Source: Pseudomonas hormoni (GTDB taxonomy: Bacteria > Pseudomonadota > Gammaproteobacteria > Pseudomonadales > Pseudomonadaceae). From it: DNA of 64,000 bases. Of the stretch, positions 41,885 to 50,875 are shown in pieces (position 1 is the first letter of the stretch; every line of letters starts with the position of its first letter). The DNA lies in assembly GCF_018502625.1 (NCBI RefSeq), contig NZ_CP075566.1, forward strand, positions 4,512,001 through 4,576,000, given 5' to 3'. The position numbers and the translations under genes were made by a program. The notes beneath the pieces are model-generated. The model was not told the origin of the DNA, ran no database searches, and was given only the letters and a program-made list of their open reading frames with translations.

Positions 41885-42166
41885 TTACTTGTTAACAGCG
41901 TCGGTCAGGCCTTTGGCCACAACCAGCTTGATAACTTTCTTGGCAGCGATTTCGATGGCAGCGCCAGTCGAAGGGTTACGGCCGGTACGGGCAGGACGCT
42001 CAGTCACTTTCAGTTTGCCGATACCTGGCAGAGTGATTTCGCCGCCGTTTTCCAGCTGATCGGCAACGATTTGGCCCAGTTGGTCCAGAGCGTTACGCGC
42101 GGTGGTTTTTGGCGCGTCGATAGCTTCAGCGATGTCGGCGATCAGTTGGTCTTTAGTAAGAGCCAT
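41885..42166 (-). CDS. HU-family nucleoid protein (HupN-like)
   Basis: 93 residues from the ATG at 42166, preceded by GGAAGGA. The frame extends 27 codons upstream without support. MALTKDQLIADIAEAIDAPKTTARNALDQLGQIVADQLENGGEITLPGIGKLKVTERPARTGRNPSTGAAIEI has the HU signature with the DNA-intercalating RNPSTG loop. HU dimers bend and compact DNA. Pseudomonas has several HU genes; location beside yejK and valS suggests the one called HupN in P. putida, which is an inference from gene order. Confidence 0.93.
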   Translation of the reverse strand: MALTKDQLIADIAEAIDAPKTTARNALDQLGQIVADQLENGGEITLPGIGKLKVTERPARTGRNPSTGAAIEIAAKKVIKLVVAKGLTDAVNK

Positions 42167-42572
42167 GTAGTGTTCCTTCCCTATCAAATTCATATGGATT
42201 GCAGAGTGCAGTGTCAGCCATCGAGCCCGATCTTCTGGATCTGGCACCCTCGGCCAATAACCACGGGATCGGGGTTATAGATACCGAAATCAGGGTTTGG
42301 TTCGACCTGACAAATGCTGAATGCACGCTTAACGCAGTGACTTCGCGTAAGACGGGGCAAAACTAGCACAGAGACGGGGAAATATCCGCCTCTAGCTACC
42401 CATTTGGTCAGCTTTATTGCTCTAAAACAGGAAAAAACTGCATAAGCGCTGCCGCACGCCTGCGAATTGCCCTTCGCACCGCGCCAAAACCAGTGGTTGC
42501 GGTACACTTGGCACTTTTTCGGGAGCCTGCCCTGCTCTCTCCAACCAGCCGCTTCAAACAGCCGAGAAGCCC
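42167..42572. other. Intergenic region between HU and yejK
   Basis: 406 bases between divergent genes; promoters for both are expected. I saw no RNA gene, repeat or convincing reading frame in it. Confidence 0.4.
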
Positions 42573-43577
42573 ATGCCGATCCGTCATTGCATCGTCCACC
42601 TGATCGACAAAAAACCCGACGGCACGCCCGCAGTTCTCCACGCTCGTGACTCTGAACTGGCCGAGTCGAGCGCCATCGAGAATATGCTTGCCGACCTCAA
42701 CGAGAGCTACAACGCCAAACAAGGCAAGGCGTGGGGTTTCTTCCATGCCGAGTCCGGCGCGCATCCGTTCAGCGGCTGGCTGAAGGAATACCTCGACGGC
42801 GGCAAGGATTTCACCGGTTTCAGCCGCGTGGCGGTGGAACACCTGCAAAAACTGATGGAAGAGTCGAACCTCTCTGTGGGCGGCCACGTGCTGTTTGCGC
42901 ATTACCAGCAGGGCATGACCGATTACCTGGCGATCGCGCTGCTGCACCACAGTGAAGGCGTTGCAGTGACCGATCAGCTGGACGTGACCCCGTCCCGCCA
43001 CCTCGACCTGGGCCAATTGCACCTGGCGGCTCGGATCAACGTCTCCGAGTGGCAGAACAACAAGCAGTCCAAGCAGTACATTTCGTTCATCAAAGGCAAG
43101 AACGGCAAAAAGGTTTCGGAGTATTTCCGCGACTTCATCGGCTGCCAGGAAGGTGTCGACGGCCCGGGCGAAACCCGCACCCTGCTCAAGGCTTTCAGTG
43201 ACTTCGTCGAAAGCGAAGACCTGCCGGAAGAGTCGGCCCGCGAGAAAACCAAGACCCTGGTGGATTACGCCAGCAGCCAGGCAAAAATGGGCGAGCCCAT
43301 GGGCCTGGAAGAGCTGTCGGAGCTGATCGACGAAGAGCGCCCGAAGGCCTTCTACGATCATATCCGCAATAAAGACTACGGCCTGTCCCCGGAGATCCCG
43401 GCGGATAAACGTACGCTGAACCAGTTCCGCCGCTTCACTGGCCGCGCCGAAGGCCTGTCGATCAGCTTCGAAGCGCACCTGCTGGGCTCGAAGATCGAAT
43501 ACGACGAAGAAGCCGGCACGCTGATCATCAAGGGACTGCCGACTCAACTCACTGACCAGCTCAAGCGACGCAACTGA
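42573..43577 (+). CDS. yejK: Nucleoid-associated protein YejK (NdpA)
   Basis: 334 residues beginning [29 protein letters not shown]. Conserved blocks include [68 protein letters not shown] and the C-terminal [30 protein letters not shown]. The family copurifies with the nucleoid; its exact action is unknown. The TGA stop overlaps the next ATG by one base (TGATG), so a glutaredoxin is translationally coupled to it. The divergent HU gene is another nucleoid protein. Confidence 0.92.
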   Translation: MPIRHCIVHLIDKKPDGTPAVLHARDSELAESSAIENMLADLNESYNAKQGKAWGFFHAESGAHPFSGWLKEYLDGGKDFTGFSRVAVEHLQKLMEESNLSVGGHVLFAHYQQGMTDYLAIALLHHSEGVAVTDQLDVTPSRHLDLGQLHLAARINVSEWQNNKQSKQYISFIKGKNGKKVSEYFRDFIGCQEGVDGPGETRTLLKAFSDFVESEDLPEESAREKTKTLVDYASSQAKMGEPMGLEELSELIDEERPKAFYDHIRNKDYGLSPEIPADKRTLNQFRRFTGRAEGLSISFEAHLLGSKIEYDEEAGTLIIKGLPTQLTDQLKRRN

Positions 43578-43927
43578 TGCTCGGCAGCGTACTGAAGAAA
43601 TTCCTGCTGATCCTGCTGGTGGTCGTGGTCTATCAGAACTGGGGCAAGATCGAGCGGGTTTTCAACCCTTCACAAGTGGTGTCCGAGCAGACCCAGGCCA
43701 AGGCCAGCGTCGTGCTCTACGCCACCGAGTGGTGTGGCTACTGCAAACTGACCCGGCGCTTTCTTGATCAGAAAGGCATTCCGTACAAGGAATTCGATAT
43801 CGAGAAAGATGCCGAGGCGCGCAAGGCGTATGAGACGCTGGGTGGCGGCGGGATTCCGATCATCGATGTGAACGGTACGTTGATTCGTGGCTACGACCCC
43901 GACGCGATCCTCGCAGCCCTCAAATAA
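43577..43927 (+). CDS. Membrane-anchored glutaredoxin-like protein
   Basis: 116 residues. One N-terminal transmembrane helix (FLLILLVVVVYQNW) is followed by a glutaredoxin domain: VVLYATEWCGYCKLTRRFLDQKGIPYKEFDIEKD with a CGYC redox pair, and GGGIPIIDVNGTLIRGYDPDAI with the cis-proline. The helix probably tethers the thiol-reactive domain to the inner membrane; which side it faces is not certain from sequence. Start overlaps the yejK stop by one base. Confidence 0.88.
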   Translation: MLGSVLKKFLLILLVVVVYQNWGKIERVFNPSQVVSEQTQAKASVVLYATEWCGYCKLTRRFLDQKGIPYKEFDIEKDAEARKAYETLGGGGIPIIDVNGTLIRGYDPDAILAALK

Positions 43928-43948
43928 CTGATCAGGCCCACACAATCC

Positions 43949-44045
43949 TTGTGGCGAGGGAGCTTGCTCCCGCTGGGCTGCGAAGCGGCCCCACTATTTT
44001 ATGAGTGCTGCGCACTCAAGCGGGAGCAAGCTCCCTCGCCACAAG
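43949..44045. repeat. REP inverted pair (GTGGCGAGGG family)
   Basis: TTGTGGCGAGGGAGCTTGCT and its inverse in the gap between the convergent glutaredoxin and GST genes. Confidence 0.85.
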
Positions 44046-44053
44046 TGTGTTTA

Positions 44054-44989
44054 TCAGCGTTTTTCGATGCGGAAACCAAATCGCGGAAAGTGCACATGCA
44101 CCACGCCGCCACGCTCGTCTTCTCGACGCAGAATCAACTCTTCACGCCCGGCAAACAGCAACTCCCCGGCCACCGGATCAACGCCATAATCGGTCGCGGC
44201 GATCACCACCTGCTGACCCGCCTCAAAACCATTCGGCTCATCAAACTGCTCATCCGGAAGCGCGGCCGGCGTGGCATTGCGCGCGACCTCCAGCGCCTCC
44301 TCGGAAGTCATCTCGCTGGACGCGCCATGACCAAACCCCATCACCCGCCCGAGCCATGCAGAAACCGCCGGATAAGCATCGACCAACGGTGCAGTCACCG
44401 GCGTAGCCTTGAGGAACCACAGACAATGAGCCAGGGCAAAGTCGGCAATCGACGGCTCACCGAACAGGAAATCACCCTGCTCGCGCTGAAGCTGCTGCTC
44501 CAGGCGCCCCATGATTGTCGGCCATTGATGCCGGGCTTGCTCAGCGGACAACTTGGTAGAGCTGCCACCGCTAAACAGACCGGCGCGATCGGCGATGAAC
44601 GCCTTGATCGCTTCCGGTGGCATATTGCCGAAGCGCACGGCAATCGATTCCGGCTGAAACACCAGGCTGACCGCATGCTGGAACACCACCGAATCGGCCC
44701 AGGCGGCGAACGATGCGGCGATCATTTCCTGACCTTCCGGGAAGAACGCCGGCAAGGCCTTTTCCTGCTCCAGACGACGGGCGATCAGCGCGGTGTCGCA
44801 GTAAATATCGGCGCCAATCTGCAACACAGGCGTCTTGCGATAGCCGCCAGTCAGGGCCGTCAGATCAGGTTTGGGCATCACCGGCGAGATTTTCACCGAG
44901 CGCCAGGACAGCCCCTTGAAGCCCAGCAACAGGCGGGCCTTTTCGGCGAAAAGGGACGTCGGGTAATGATGAAGAATCAACTCTGACAT
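44054..44989 (-). CDS. Glutathione S-transferase family protein
   Basis: 311 residues from the internal Met of MSELILHHYPTSLFAEKARLLLGFKGL; the open frame begins 22 codons earlier without support. The N-terminal thioredoxin-like domain has TGGYRKTPVLQIGADIYCDTALIARRLE, the cis-Pro and (S/D)TA glutathione-binding block. An all-helical domain follows (GDFLFGEPSIADFALAHCLWFLKA). A C-terminal extension of about 80 beta-rich residues (VVIAATDYGVDPVAGELLFAGREELILRREDERGG) is longer than classic GSTs and suggests a fused accessory domain. Substrate unknown. Confidence 0.85.
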   Translation of the reverse strand: MSELILHHYPTSLFAEKARLLLGFKGLSWRSVKISPVMPKPDLTALTGGYRKTPVLQIGADIYCDTALIARRLEQEKALPAFFPEGQEMIAASFAAWADSVVFQHAVSLVFQPESIAVRFGNMPPEAIKAFIADRAGLFSGGSSTKLSAEQARHQWPTIMGRLEQQLQREQGDFLFGEPSIADFALAHCLWFLKATPVTAPLVDAYPAVSAWLGRVMGFGHGASSEMTSEEALEVARNATPAALPDEQFDEPNGFEAGQQVVIAATDYGVDPVAGELLFAGREELILRREDERGGVVHVHFPRFGFRIEKR

Positions 44990-45077
44990 GCTCGGCTCCG
45001 CCGCACGGATAATGAATCCGCAGCTTAGCGCGCAATCCGCAAGCATCCTACCCATCTGCCTGATGGGAACTTATCAG

Positions 45078-45395
45078 TCAGATTGATAAGCCCGCAGCAA
45101 AGGTCGCCACCAGACATTCCTTGGCGCTTTTCTTGAGTTTTTTGATCAGCCGTTCCTGGCGCAGCGCTTCGCTTCTGTCGCGGCAGACTTCGGTGTAGAC
45201 CAAGGCTACGGCCGGGCTGGAGAGGAAGAACCGCGCACCTTTACCACTTTGATGGATGGCGAAACGTCGTACGGGATCGTCGCTGATCCCGCAGTAGAGC
45301 GAACCATTGGCCGCGCGAACGAGGTAGACGAACCACGGTTTGCTGACAGGCGTAGGTTCGGCGGCAATGACGGAAGATTCGCTCGGGGTGTTCAC
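45078..45395 (-). CDS. GIY-YIG nuclease-domain protein
   Basis: 105 residues. [37 protein letters not shown] is the GIY-YIG core (here VYL...YCGI with the catalytic Arg in DPVRRF), followed by the family's [28 protein letters not shown]. Small single-domain members (YhbQ/UPF0213 type) are common; some have been linked to DNA repair, but most are uncharacterised. An N-terminal polar tail of about 20 residues precedes the domain. Confidence 0.88.
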   Translation of the reverse strand: MNTPSESSVIAAEPTPVSKPWFVYLVRAANGSLYCGISDDPVRRFAIHQSGKGARFFLSSPAVALVYTEVCRDRSEALRQERLIKKLKKSAKECLVATFAAGLSI

Positions 45396-45435
45396 GTGAC
45401 GATCAAGACTTGAAAGGAAACAAGCCGCGATCTTA

Positions 45436-45906
45436 TCAGCGACTGGCCTGGAATGCCTTCAGCCCCTTCAAGGCCTGAGCGCGAACCGCGTTTCTCACCA
45501 ACGGCGTCCACCCCAGCAGCACCCCTTTGAAACCCAGCGCCTGTCGTGACCAGGTCCACAGATCGAAGCTGTCGTGATGCTCGCAGATCTTGCCGTCGCG
45601 AAAAACAAAACGTGCCTGAATGTCATTGACCACGGTGTTACCGGTCTGGCTGAACAGGTACGTCGCCACCCAATGCGCGCCGCCGCTGCGCTCGTCACTG
45701 CGGACATTATCGAACGTCAAGGAAAAATCCTTGGCCCGAGTGGTGAGCATGCGCCACATGTCGCCAGCATCACGGCCGCGCAGTTCGCCAAACGCCGGGT
45801 CACTGAACACCACGTCGTCGGTGTAACAGGCACTCATCGCCTCGGCATCCAGCTGCTGGAAGGCTTGGTAGAACCGGGTGATCAAGGCGTTGTGGGTATC
45901 ACTCAT
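45436..45906 (-). CDS. NTF2-like / SnoaL-like protein
   Basis: 156 residues from ATG 45906 ([44 protein letters not shown]). The cone-shaped NTF2 fold signature continues with [72 protein letters not shown]. Proteins of this kind are small ligand-binding or isomerase-like domains with varied roles; no specific substrate can be read. The frame extends 37 codons upstream without a likely start. Confidence 0.85.
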   Translation of the reverse strand: MSDTHNALITRFYQAFQQLDAEAMSACYTDDVVFSDPAFGELRGRDAGDMWRMLTTRAKDFSLTFDNVRSDERSGGAHWVATYLFSQTGNTVVNDIQARFVFRDGKICEHHDSFDLWTWSRQALGFKGVLLGWTPLVRNAVRAQALKGLKAFQASR

Positions 45907-46017
45907 GGGCAGACTCCCTGTTGTGCAAAATGGCATCAAAAGATTGCCTGCACGATAGTCTGCAAATGCACGCAAGACCACTGGCATTCGTGGGCCGAAT
46001 GCCAGTGATGCAGCCAT

Positions 46018-47325
46018 TCAGATTTTTTCGCTTTGCACCTGAACGTAAAGGGTTCGCCCGGCACCGAGCCCGGCGACAATCGCACCAAGGCCGATCACTC
46101 CAAAGATCCAGCCCACAGCGTTCCAGCCACCGGTCCAGTCATGCACGATGCCGACCGCGAATGGCCCCATGGACGCCAGGGTGTAGCCAAAGCCCTGGGC
46201 CATGCTCGACAGGTTGGCCGCGATATGCGAGTCCCGCGAACGCAGCACGATCAGGGTCAACGCCAGACTGAATGTACCGCCCTGCCCCAAACCGAGCAGG
46301 ATTGCCCAGCCCCACAGGCCTTCGATGGGTGCGTAGAGGCAACCGAACAGACCGCCGAGCGTCAGCACCATGACGATCACAATCGCCAGGCGTTGATCCT
46401 TGCCACGCGTCGCCAGCCATGGCGCGGCCAGCGAACTGGCCAACTGAACAATCACTGAGCCGGACAGCACCAGACCGGCCTGGGTCGGCGTCAGACCGCG
46501 ACCGATCAGGATCGACGGCAACCAGCCAAACACGATGTAGGCCAGCGACGATTGCAGGCCCATGTACAAGGTCACTTGCCAGGCTAACGGGTCACGCAAC
46601 AAACCGCGAACCCGATAAGCAACGTTATGCGCGCCGTGTTTTTGACCTACCTGTGGCAACCAGAAAATCGCCGCCACCAGCGCCGGAATCACCCAAAACC
46701 CGAGGCCCAGGGCCCAGCTTTTGTCGAAATGTTCGCTCAACGGCACGGTCGCGCCAGCCGCCATCGCGGCCCCCAGACACAGCGCCATGGTGTAGACGCC
46801 GGTCATGGTGCCGGCGTGTCTGGCGAAGTCGCGTTTGACGATGCCCGGCAGCAAAACGCCGATGACGCCGATGCTGGCACCGGCCAACACGCTGCCGGAA
46901 AACAGTCCGATCTCGCCGAACGAACTGCGCAGGATGATCCCGCCGGCCAACGTCAGAAGGATGCCCAACACCACGCGTTCAGCGCCGAAGCGTCGCGCCA
47001 GAATCGGTGCAAGCGGTGCGAACAAACCAAGGCAAAGCACCGGCAGCGTCGTCAGCAAACCCGCCTGTGCCGCGGACAGTCCGAGGCTTTTCGACACCTC
47101 GCTGAGCATCGGCGCCATGCTCGACAGCGCCGGACGCAAGTTCAGCGCCACCAGAATCAGGCCCAGCAGCAACAGCCACGGCCGCAGCAGAACGGGCTGA
47201 CTTTTCTGAACCTGTTCATCATCGGCTTCGGCGTCGATCAGCAGCTCTTCGAGCTCCGCCGTGCGCTTGGCTTCGGGGATGTGATTGTTGCTGCTGGACA
47301 TGGCGTTCTCGGTTTCAAGGTTCAT
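46018..47325 (-). CDS. MFS transporter, CynX/NimT type
   Basis: 435 residues. A charged cytosolic N-terminus (~45 residues, AELEELLIDAEADDEQ) is followed by twelve transmembrane segments. RPWLLLLGLILVALNLRPALSSMAPML is the family's first helix, with NLR-A--S--P. The CynX/NimT group includes cyanate- and nitroimidazole-related transporters. Substrate here unknown. The start overlaps the end of the GntR gene by 11 bp, so the regulator and transporter are one operon and the transporter is probably the regulated target. Confidence 0.88.
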   Translation of the reverse strand: MNLETENAMSSSNNHIPEAKRTAELEELLIDAEADDEQVQKSQPVLLRPWLLLLGLILVALNLRPALSSMAPMLSEVSKSLGLSAAQAGLLTTLPVLCLGLFAPLAPILARRFGAERVVLGILLTLAGGIILRSSFGEIGLFSGSVLAGASIGVIGVLLPGIVKRDFARHAGTMTGVYTMALCLGAAMAAGATVPLSEHFDKSWALGLGFWVIPALVAAIFWLPQVGQKHGAHNVAYRVRGLLRDPLAWQVTLYMGLQSSLAYIVFGWLPSILIGRGLTPTQAGLVLSGSVIVQLASSLAAPWLATRGKDQRLAIVIVMVLTLGGLFGCLYAPIEGLWGWAILLGLGQGGTFSLALTLIVLRSRDSHIAANLSSMAQGFGYTLASMGPFAVGIVHDWTGGWNAVGWIFGVIGLGAIVAGLGAGRTLYVQVQSEKI

Positions 47326-47974
47326 TGATCAACTGCCTCGTCAGGGCTTTGGCCCGTTCCGGGTCGCGTTGTTCGACGGCATCGAGCAATTGGATATGCA
47401 GGTCGAACACTTCCTGGCGGCGAGGCGTGACGCTCAGGGTCTGGCGCAATTGCGCACCGATGACGCTGGAGAAATAGCGATACAACTCGCTGAGGGTCGG
47501 GTTGTGCGCGGCGTCCACCAGGCGACGGTGGAATACCAGATCGCAAGCGATGTAGCTGTCGAGATCGCCGTGATAGTGATCGCCGCTGACGTTGAGCGCT
47601 TTGCGTAATTCGATGAGGTCTTCGTCGGTCCTGCGGATGGCGGCAAGGCCGATGGCCTCGACCTCAAGGATGTGCCGTGTTTCCCGCGCCTGTTCGAGGG
47701 AGCATCGGGACAACGCTTTCAGAGTGTCCAGAGGATCGATCACCGCCCGCAGATAACTGCCGTCTCCCTGACGGATTTCAATCAACCCGGAAAACGCCAA
47801 CACACGCATGGCTTCGCGGACGGTGTTGCGGCTGATGCCCAACTCAGCGGACAACTCTGGCTCGGTGGGCAGGCGTTGGCCGACAGTCCAGACGCCTTCG
47901 GTGATGCGCAGACGCAACTGATCCAAGGCCTGATCGACCAAGGATCGCTTTATTAATGGAGAAATTTCTGACAT
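47315..47974 (-). CDS. FadR/GntR-family transcriptional regulator
   Basis: 219 residues from MSEISPLIKRSLVDQALDQLRLRITEGVWTVGQRLPTEPELSAELGISRNTVREAMRVLAFSGLIEIRQGDGSYL, a canonical GntR winged helix. The all-helical FCD effector domain includes ARETRHILEVEAIGLAA, DLVFHRRLVDAAHNP and LHIQLLDAVEQRDPERAKA, with the histidines that bind metal in FadR-type members. It overlaps the transporter gene, and inverted repeats at its own start suggest autoregulation. The effector is likely the transported compound; identity unknown. Confidence 0.9.
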   Translation of the reverse strand: MSEISPLIKRSLVDQALDQLRLRITEGVWTVGQRLPTEPELSAELGISRNTVREAMRVLAFSGLIEIRQGDGSYLRAVIDPLDTLKALSRCSLEQARETRHILEVEAIGLAAIRRTDEDLIELRKALNVSGDHYHGDLDSYIACDLVFHRRLVDAAHNPTLSELYRYFSSVIGAQLRQTLSVTPRRQEVFDLHIQLLDAVEQRDPERAKALTRQLINEP

Positions 47975-48007
47975 TGGATTCGCCCTTTCATCCAATCATA
48001 GGATGAA
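47974..48007 (-). promoter_or_regulatory. Candidate GntR operator
   Basis: Two overlapping inverted repeats at and just upstream of the regulator start: TTGGAT-N10-ATCCAA (47974-47995) and TTCATCC-N7-GGATGAA (47987-48007). Confidence 0.55.
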
Positions 48008-48093
48008 TTTTCTGACATGTTAGTCAGCTTCGTCCGAGAGGGCAACGGGCTAGGGTTATTCAGGCAACAAAAAGAACTGAATTTCAGATTGCC

Positions 48094-48118
48094 AAAATTA
48101 CCCTTTAAGGGTAATTTT
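48094..48118 (+). promoter_or_regulatory. mqsRA operator palindrome
   Basis: AAAATTACCC-TTTAA-GGGTAATTTT, perfect 10-bp arms, 25 bases before the mqsR start. E. coli MqsA binds palindromes with a comparable spaced design in its own promoter. Confidence 0.75.
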
Positions 48119-48142
48119 TTAACTCAAGGTCCCAAGTTTCTT

Positions 48143-48454
48143 ATGGAAAAGAACACACCTCATTACGACTTGGCCGTAGTCAAAGCGGAGGTTGTCAGGC
48201 TAGGAACAAAAGCATTTACCGCTGCCGCGCGGGAAGGTGGCCGGAGACTCGATTTAAGCCTTGCACAGATGCTGCGAATCGTCTGTTCGCTGGAGCACAG
48301 GATGCTGCACAAATCGATGACCACTTACGCCGACCATCGAATATGGCAGGACGTTTATCACATGAAGACTCACGGTTTGGAGATTTACATCAAAGCGACT
48401 TACCGCCCCGGTGGTGGGCCTCCGATAATCTCCTTCAAGGAGAAAGACACATGA
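48143..48454 (+). CDS. mqsR: MqsR-type mRNA interferase toxin
   Basis: 103 residues from ATG 48143 (MEKNTPHYDLAVVKAEVVR). Residues KSMTTYADHRIWQDVYHM and the end PIISFKEKDT match E. coli MqsR closely, including the catalytic Lys, Gln and Tyr positions (HKSMTTY, WQDVY, EIYIK). MqsR cleaves mRNA, mainly at GCU in E. coli, and stops growth. The toxin gene comes first and overlaps the antitoxin by ATGA, the known mqsRA order. The frame extends 42 codons upstream through the operator and was trimmed. Confidence 0.93.
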   Translation: MEKNTPHYDLAVVKAEVVRLGTKAFTAAAREGGRRLDLSLAQMLRIVCSLEHRMLHKSMTTYADHRIWQDVYHMKTHGLEIYIKATYRPGGGPPIISFKEKDT

Positions 48455-48933
48455 AAGCAAAGCAATGCTTCAGCTGCGGCACCCATGATGGACTGCAACA
48501 TTTTGACTCGCGCAGCTTCACCATTGACTTCAAGCAGATGAGTCGTGAGATAGACGACATTTCAGGTTATGAATGCCGGGTCTGCGGTGAAATCGAGTTC
48601 GATGACGCAAGTGCCGAACGGTACTCCGAGGCTAGCGATCAACTGCTCATTGACTGCCGCCAACTCATGGCAGCCGAGATGAAACGCATCCGCCGCAAAC
48701 TGCATCTCACGCAAAAAGACGCTGTGAAGCTCCTCTCCGGTGGCGGGCACAACGCCTTCTCCCGTTATGAGCGCGGTGAACTGGCGCCACCTCAGCCGCT
48801 GTTTACATTGATGCTCCTGCTTGATCGTCATCCGCACCTGATGGCCGAGGTGCACGCGCTCAGTGAGGGGAGCGATTTGAAGCAACTTCTCGCGGCCTGT
48901 CATCCAGAACACGAAACAGCCCTGACGCGATAA
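48451..48933 (+). CDS. mqsA: MqsA-type antitoxin
   Basis: 160 residues. An N-terminal zinc-binding domain has CFSC (Cys6, Cys9) and CRVC (Cys42, Cys45). A C-terminal XRE-like helix-turn-helix has IRRKLHLTQKDAVKLLSGGGHNAFSRYERGELAPPQPLFTLMLLLDRHP. MqsA neutralises MqsR through the N-terminal part and represses the operon through the HTH. It is longer at the C-terminus than E. coli MqsA by about 30 residues (AEVHALSEGSDLKQLLAACHPE). AAGGAG precedes the start. Confidence 0.92.
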   Translation: MKAKQCFSCGTHDGLQHFDSRSFTIDFKQMSREIDDISGYECRVCGEIEFDDASAERYSEASDQLLIDCRQLMAAEMKRIRRKLHLTQKDAVKLLSGGGHNAFSRYERGELAPPQPLFTLMLLLDRHPHLMAEVHALSEGSDLKQLLAACHPEHETALTR

Positions 48934-48945
48934 ATCCCCAGGCAA

Positions 48946-48976
48946 AAATAAACCCGGAACATGTCCGGGTTTATTT
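48946..48976. terminator. Bidirectional terminator between mqsA and aapP
   Basis: AAATAAACCCGGA-ACATG-TCCGGGTTTATTT, a perfect 13-bp stem with A/T ends, between the convergent stops at 48933 and 48993. Confidence 0.88.
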
Positions 48977-48992
48977 CAACGCCTGTGCAGGA

Positions 48993-49757
48993 TCAATGCA
49001 GGATCTGGCTCAGGAACAACTTGGTCCGCTCATTCTGCGGATTATCAAAGAAGTCGTTCGGCGCAGCCTGCTCGACGATTTCACCCTTGTCCATGAAGAT
49101 CACGCGGTTGGCCACGGTGCGGGCGAAGCCCATTTCGTGGGTTACGCAGAGCATGGTCATGCCGTCTTCGGCCAGGCCGATCATGGTGTCCAGAACCTCT
49201 TTCACCATCTCCGGGTCGAGTGCTGAAGTCGGTTCGTCGAACAGCATGATTTTCGGCTTCATGCACAGGGCACGGGCAATCGCCACACGCTGCTGCTGAC
49301 CACCGGACAGTTGCCCCGGGAATTTATGCGCCTGTTCCGGAATGCGTACGCGCTCCAGGTAATGCATGGCGATTTCTTCGGCCTTGCGCTTGGGCATCTT
49401 GCGCACCCACATCGGCGCCAGCGTGCAGTTCTGCAGGATGGTCAGGTGCGGGAACAGGTTGAAGTGCTGGAACACCATGCCGACTTCGCGGCGGACCGAT
49501 TCGATCTGCTTGAGGTCGTTGGTCAGCTCCACGCCATCGACCACAATGCGGCCCTGCTGGTGTTCTTCCAGACGGTTGAGGCAACGGATCGTGGTGGATT
49601 TGCCGGAACCCGACGGGCCGCACAGGACGATTCGCTCGCCCTGCTTGACGTTCAGATTGATGTCTTTCAACACGTGGAACTGTCCGTACCACTTGTTCAC
49701 GCCCTGCATCTGAATAATGCCTTCAGGGCTCACAGGCTGTTTGATCGCTTCGCTCAT
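48993..49757 (-). CDS. aapP: General amino-acid ABC transporter ATPase
   Basis: 254 residues. Walker [11 protein letters not shown]-loop [12 protein letters not shown], signature [15 protein letters not shown], Walker [16 protein letters not shown]-loop VTHEMGFA. It powers the polar amino acid importer encoded by the three upstream genes. GTG 49760 and ATG 49757 are adjacent; AGGAG lies 9 bases before the ATG. It is the last gene of the aapJQMP operon, ending at a shared terminator. Confidence 0.95.
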   Translation of the reverse strand: MSEAIKQPVSPEGIIQMQGVNKWYGQFHVLKDINLNVKQGERIVLCGPSGSGKSTTIRCLNRLEEHQQGRIVVDGVELTNDLKQIESVRREVGMVFQHFNLFPHLTILQNCTLAPMWVRKMPKRKAEEIAMHYLERVRIPEQAHKFPGQLSGGQQQRVAIARALCMKPKIMLFDEPTSALDPEMVKEVLDTMIGLAEDGMTMLCVTHEMGFARTVANRVIFMDKGEIVEQAAPNDFFDNPQNERTKLFLSQILH

Positions 49758-49767
49758 CACTTAACTC

Positions 49768-50865
49768 CTAACGCTTGTGGCCTGTGTCCAGCTTACGTTC
49801 CAAATGCATGGAATAGCGGGACATACCAAAACAGAAAATCCAGAACACCAGGGCCGCGAACACATAGCCTTCAGTGGCCATGCCCAACCATTTCGGGTCG
49901 GCGGCGGCTTGTTTGACGCTGTTGAGCAAGTCGAACAGGCCGATGATGATCACCAGGCTCGTGTCCTTGAACAGCGCAATGAAGGTGTTGACGATGCCAG
50001 GGATTACCAGCTTCAGGGCTTGCGGCAGAATCACCAGGCCCATGCTGCGCCAGTAACCGAGGCCCATCGCTGCGGCCGCTTCGTACTGACCTTTTGGAAT
50101 CGCTTGCAGACCGCCCCGCACCACTTCGGCGACATAGGCCGACTGGAACAGGATCACGCCGATCAGTGCCCGTAGCAGTTTGTCGAAGTTCATGCCTTCA
50201 GGCAGGAACAACGGCAGCATCACCGAGGACATGAACAGCACCGTGATCAACGGCACGCCGCGCCAGAATTCGATGAAGGTCACACAGACCACTCGAATCG
50301 CCGGCATGTTCGAACGACGGCCCAGGGCCAGGACGATACCCAGCGGCAGGGCGCCGGCAATACCGACGGTGGCGATCACCAGCGTCAGCATCAGGCCGCC
50401 CCATTGGCTGGTCGCCACGGTGGTCAGGCCGAACAAACCGCCATGCAGCAGGAAGTAGGCAATGATCGGGTACAGCACCAGGAAGCTCAGGCCATACACC
50501 GCTTTACGGTGAAAGCGCGAGATGAACAACGGCGCCACGCCGATGACCGCCAGCCACACGGTCAGGTCCACGCGCCAGCGCAGGTCCACCGGGTAGTAGC
50601 CGTACATGAACTGGCCAAAGCGCTGCTGGATGAACACCCAGCAGGCGCCCTCCTTCGTGCAGTCGGCGCGGGTGGTGCCGACCCAGTTGGCGTCGATGAT
50701 CGCCCATTCCAGAATCGGCGGAACCACCAGGTAAATCAGGTAGAACGCGAACAGGGTCAGCAGGGTGTTGAGCCAGCTGGAGAACATGTTCGCGCGCATC
50801 CACGCCACCACACCGATGCTGCTGCTCGGTGGAGGCATGTCGGGTTTGAAAGTATGAGTACTCAT
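49768..50865 (-). CDS. aapM: General amino-acid ABC transporter permease AapM
   Basis: 365 residues with about eight transmembrane segments. A long periplasmic stretch (residues ~55-100, containing WVGTTRADCTKEGACWVFIQQRFGQFMYGYYP) is typical of AapM/BztC. The permease motif for ATPase contact is VVRGGLQAIPKGQYEAAAAMGLGYWRSMGLVILPQALKLVIPGIVN. It forms the channel with AapQ. It lies 10 bp downstream of aapQ and 10 bp upstream of aapP. Confidence 0.95.
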   Translation of the reverse strand: MSTHTFKPDMPPPSSSIGVVAWMRANMFSSWLNTLLTLFAFYLIYLVVPPILEWAIIDANWVGTTRADCTKEGACWVFIQQRFGQFMYGYYPVDLRWRVDLTVWLAVIGVAPLFISRFHRKAVYGLSFLVLYPIIAYFLLHGGLFGLTTVATSQWGGLMLTLVIATVGIAGALPLGIVLALGRRSNMPAIRVVCVTFIEFWRGVPLITVLFMSSVMLPLFLPEGMNFDKLLRALIGVILFQSAYVAEVVRGGLQAIPKGQYEAAAAMGLGYWRSMGLVILPQALKLVIPGIVNTFIALFKDTSLVIIIGLFDLLNSVKQAAADPKWLGMATEGYVFAALVFWIFCFGMSRYSMHLERKLDTGHKR

Positions 50866-50875
50866 GCGCTTTTCC

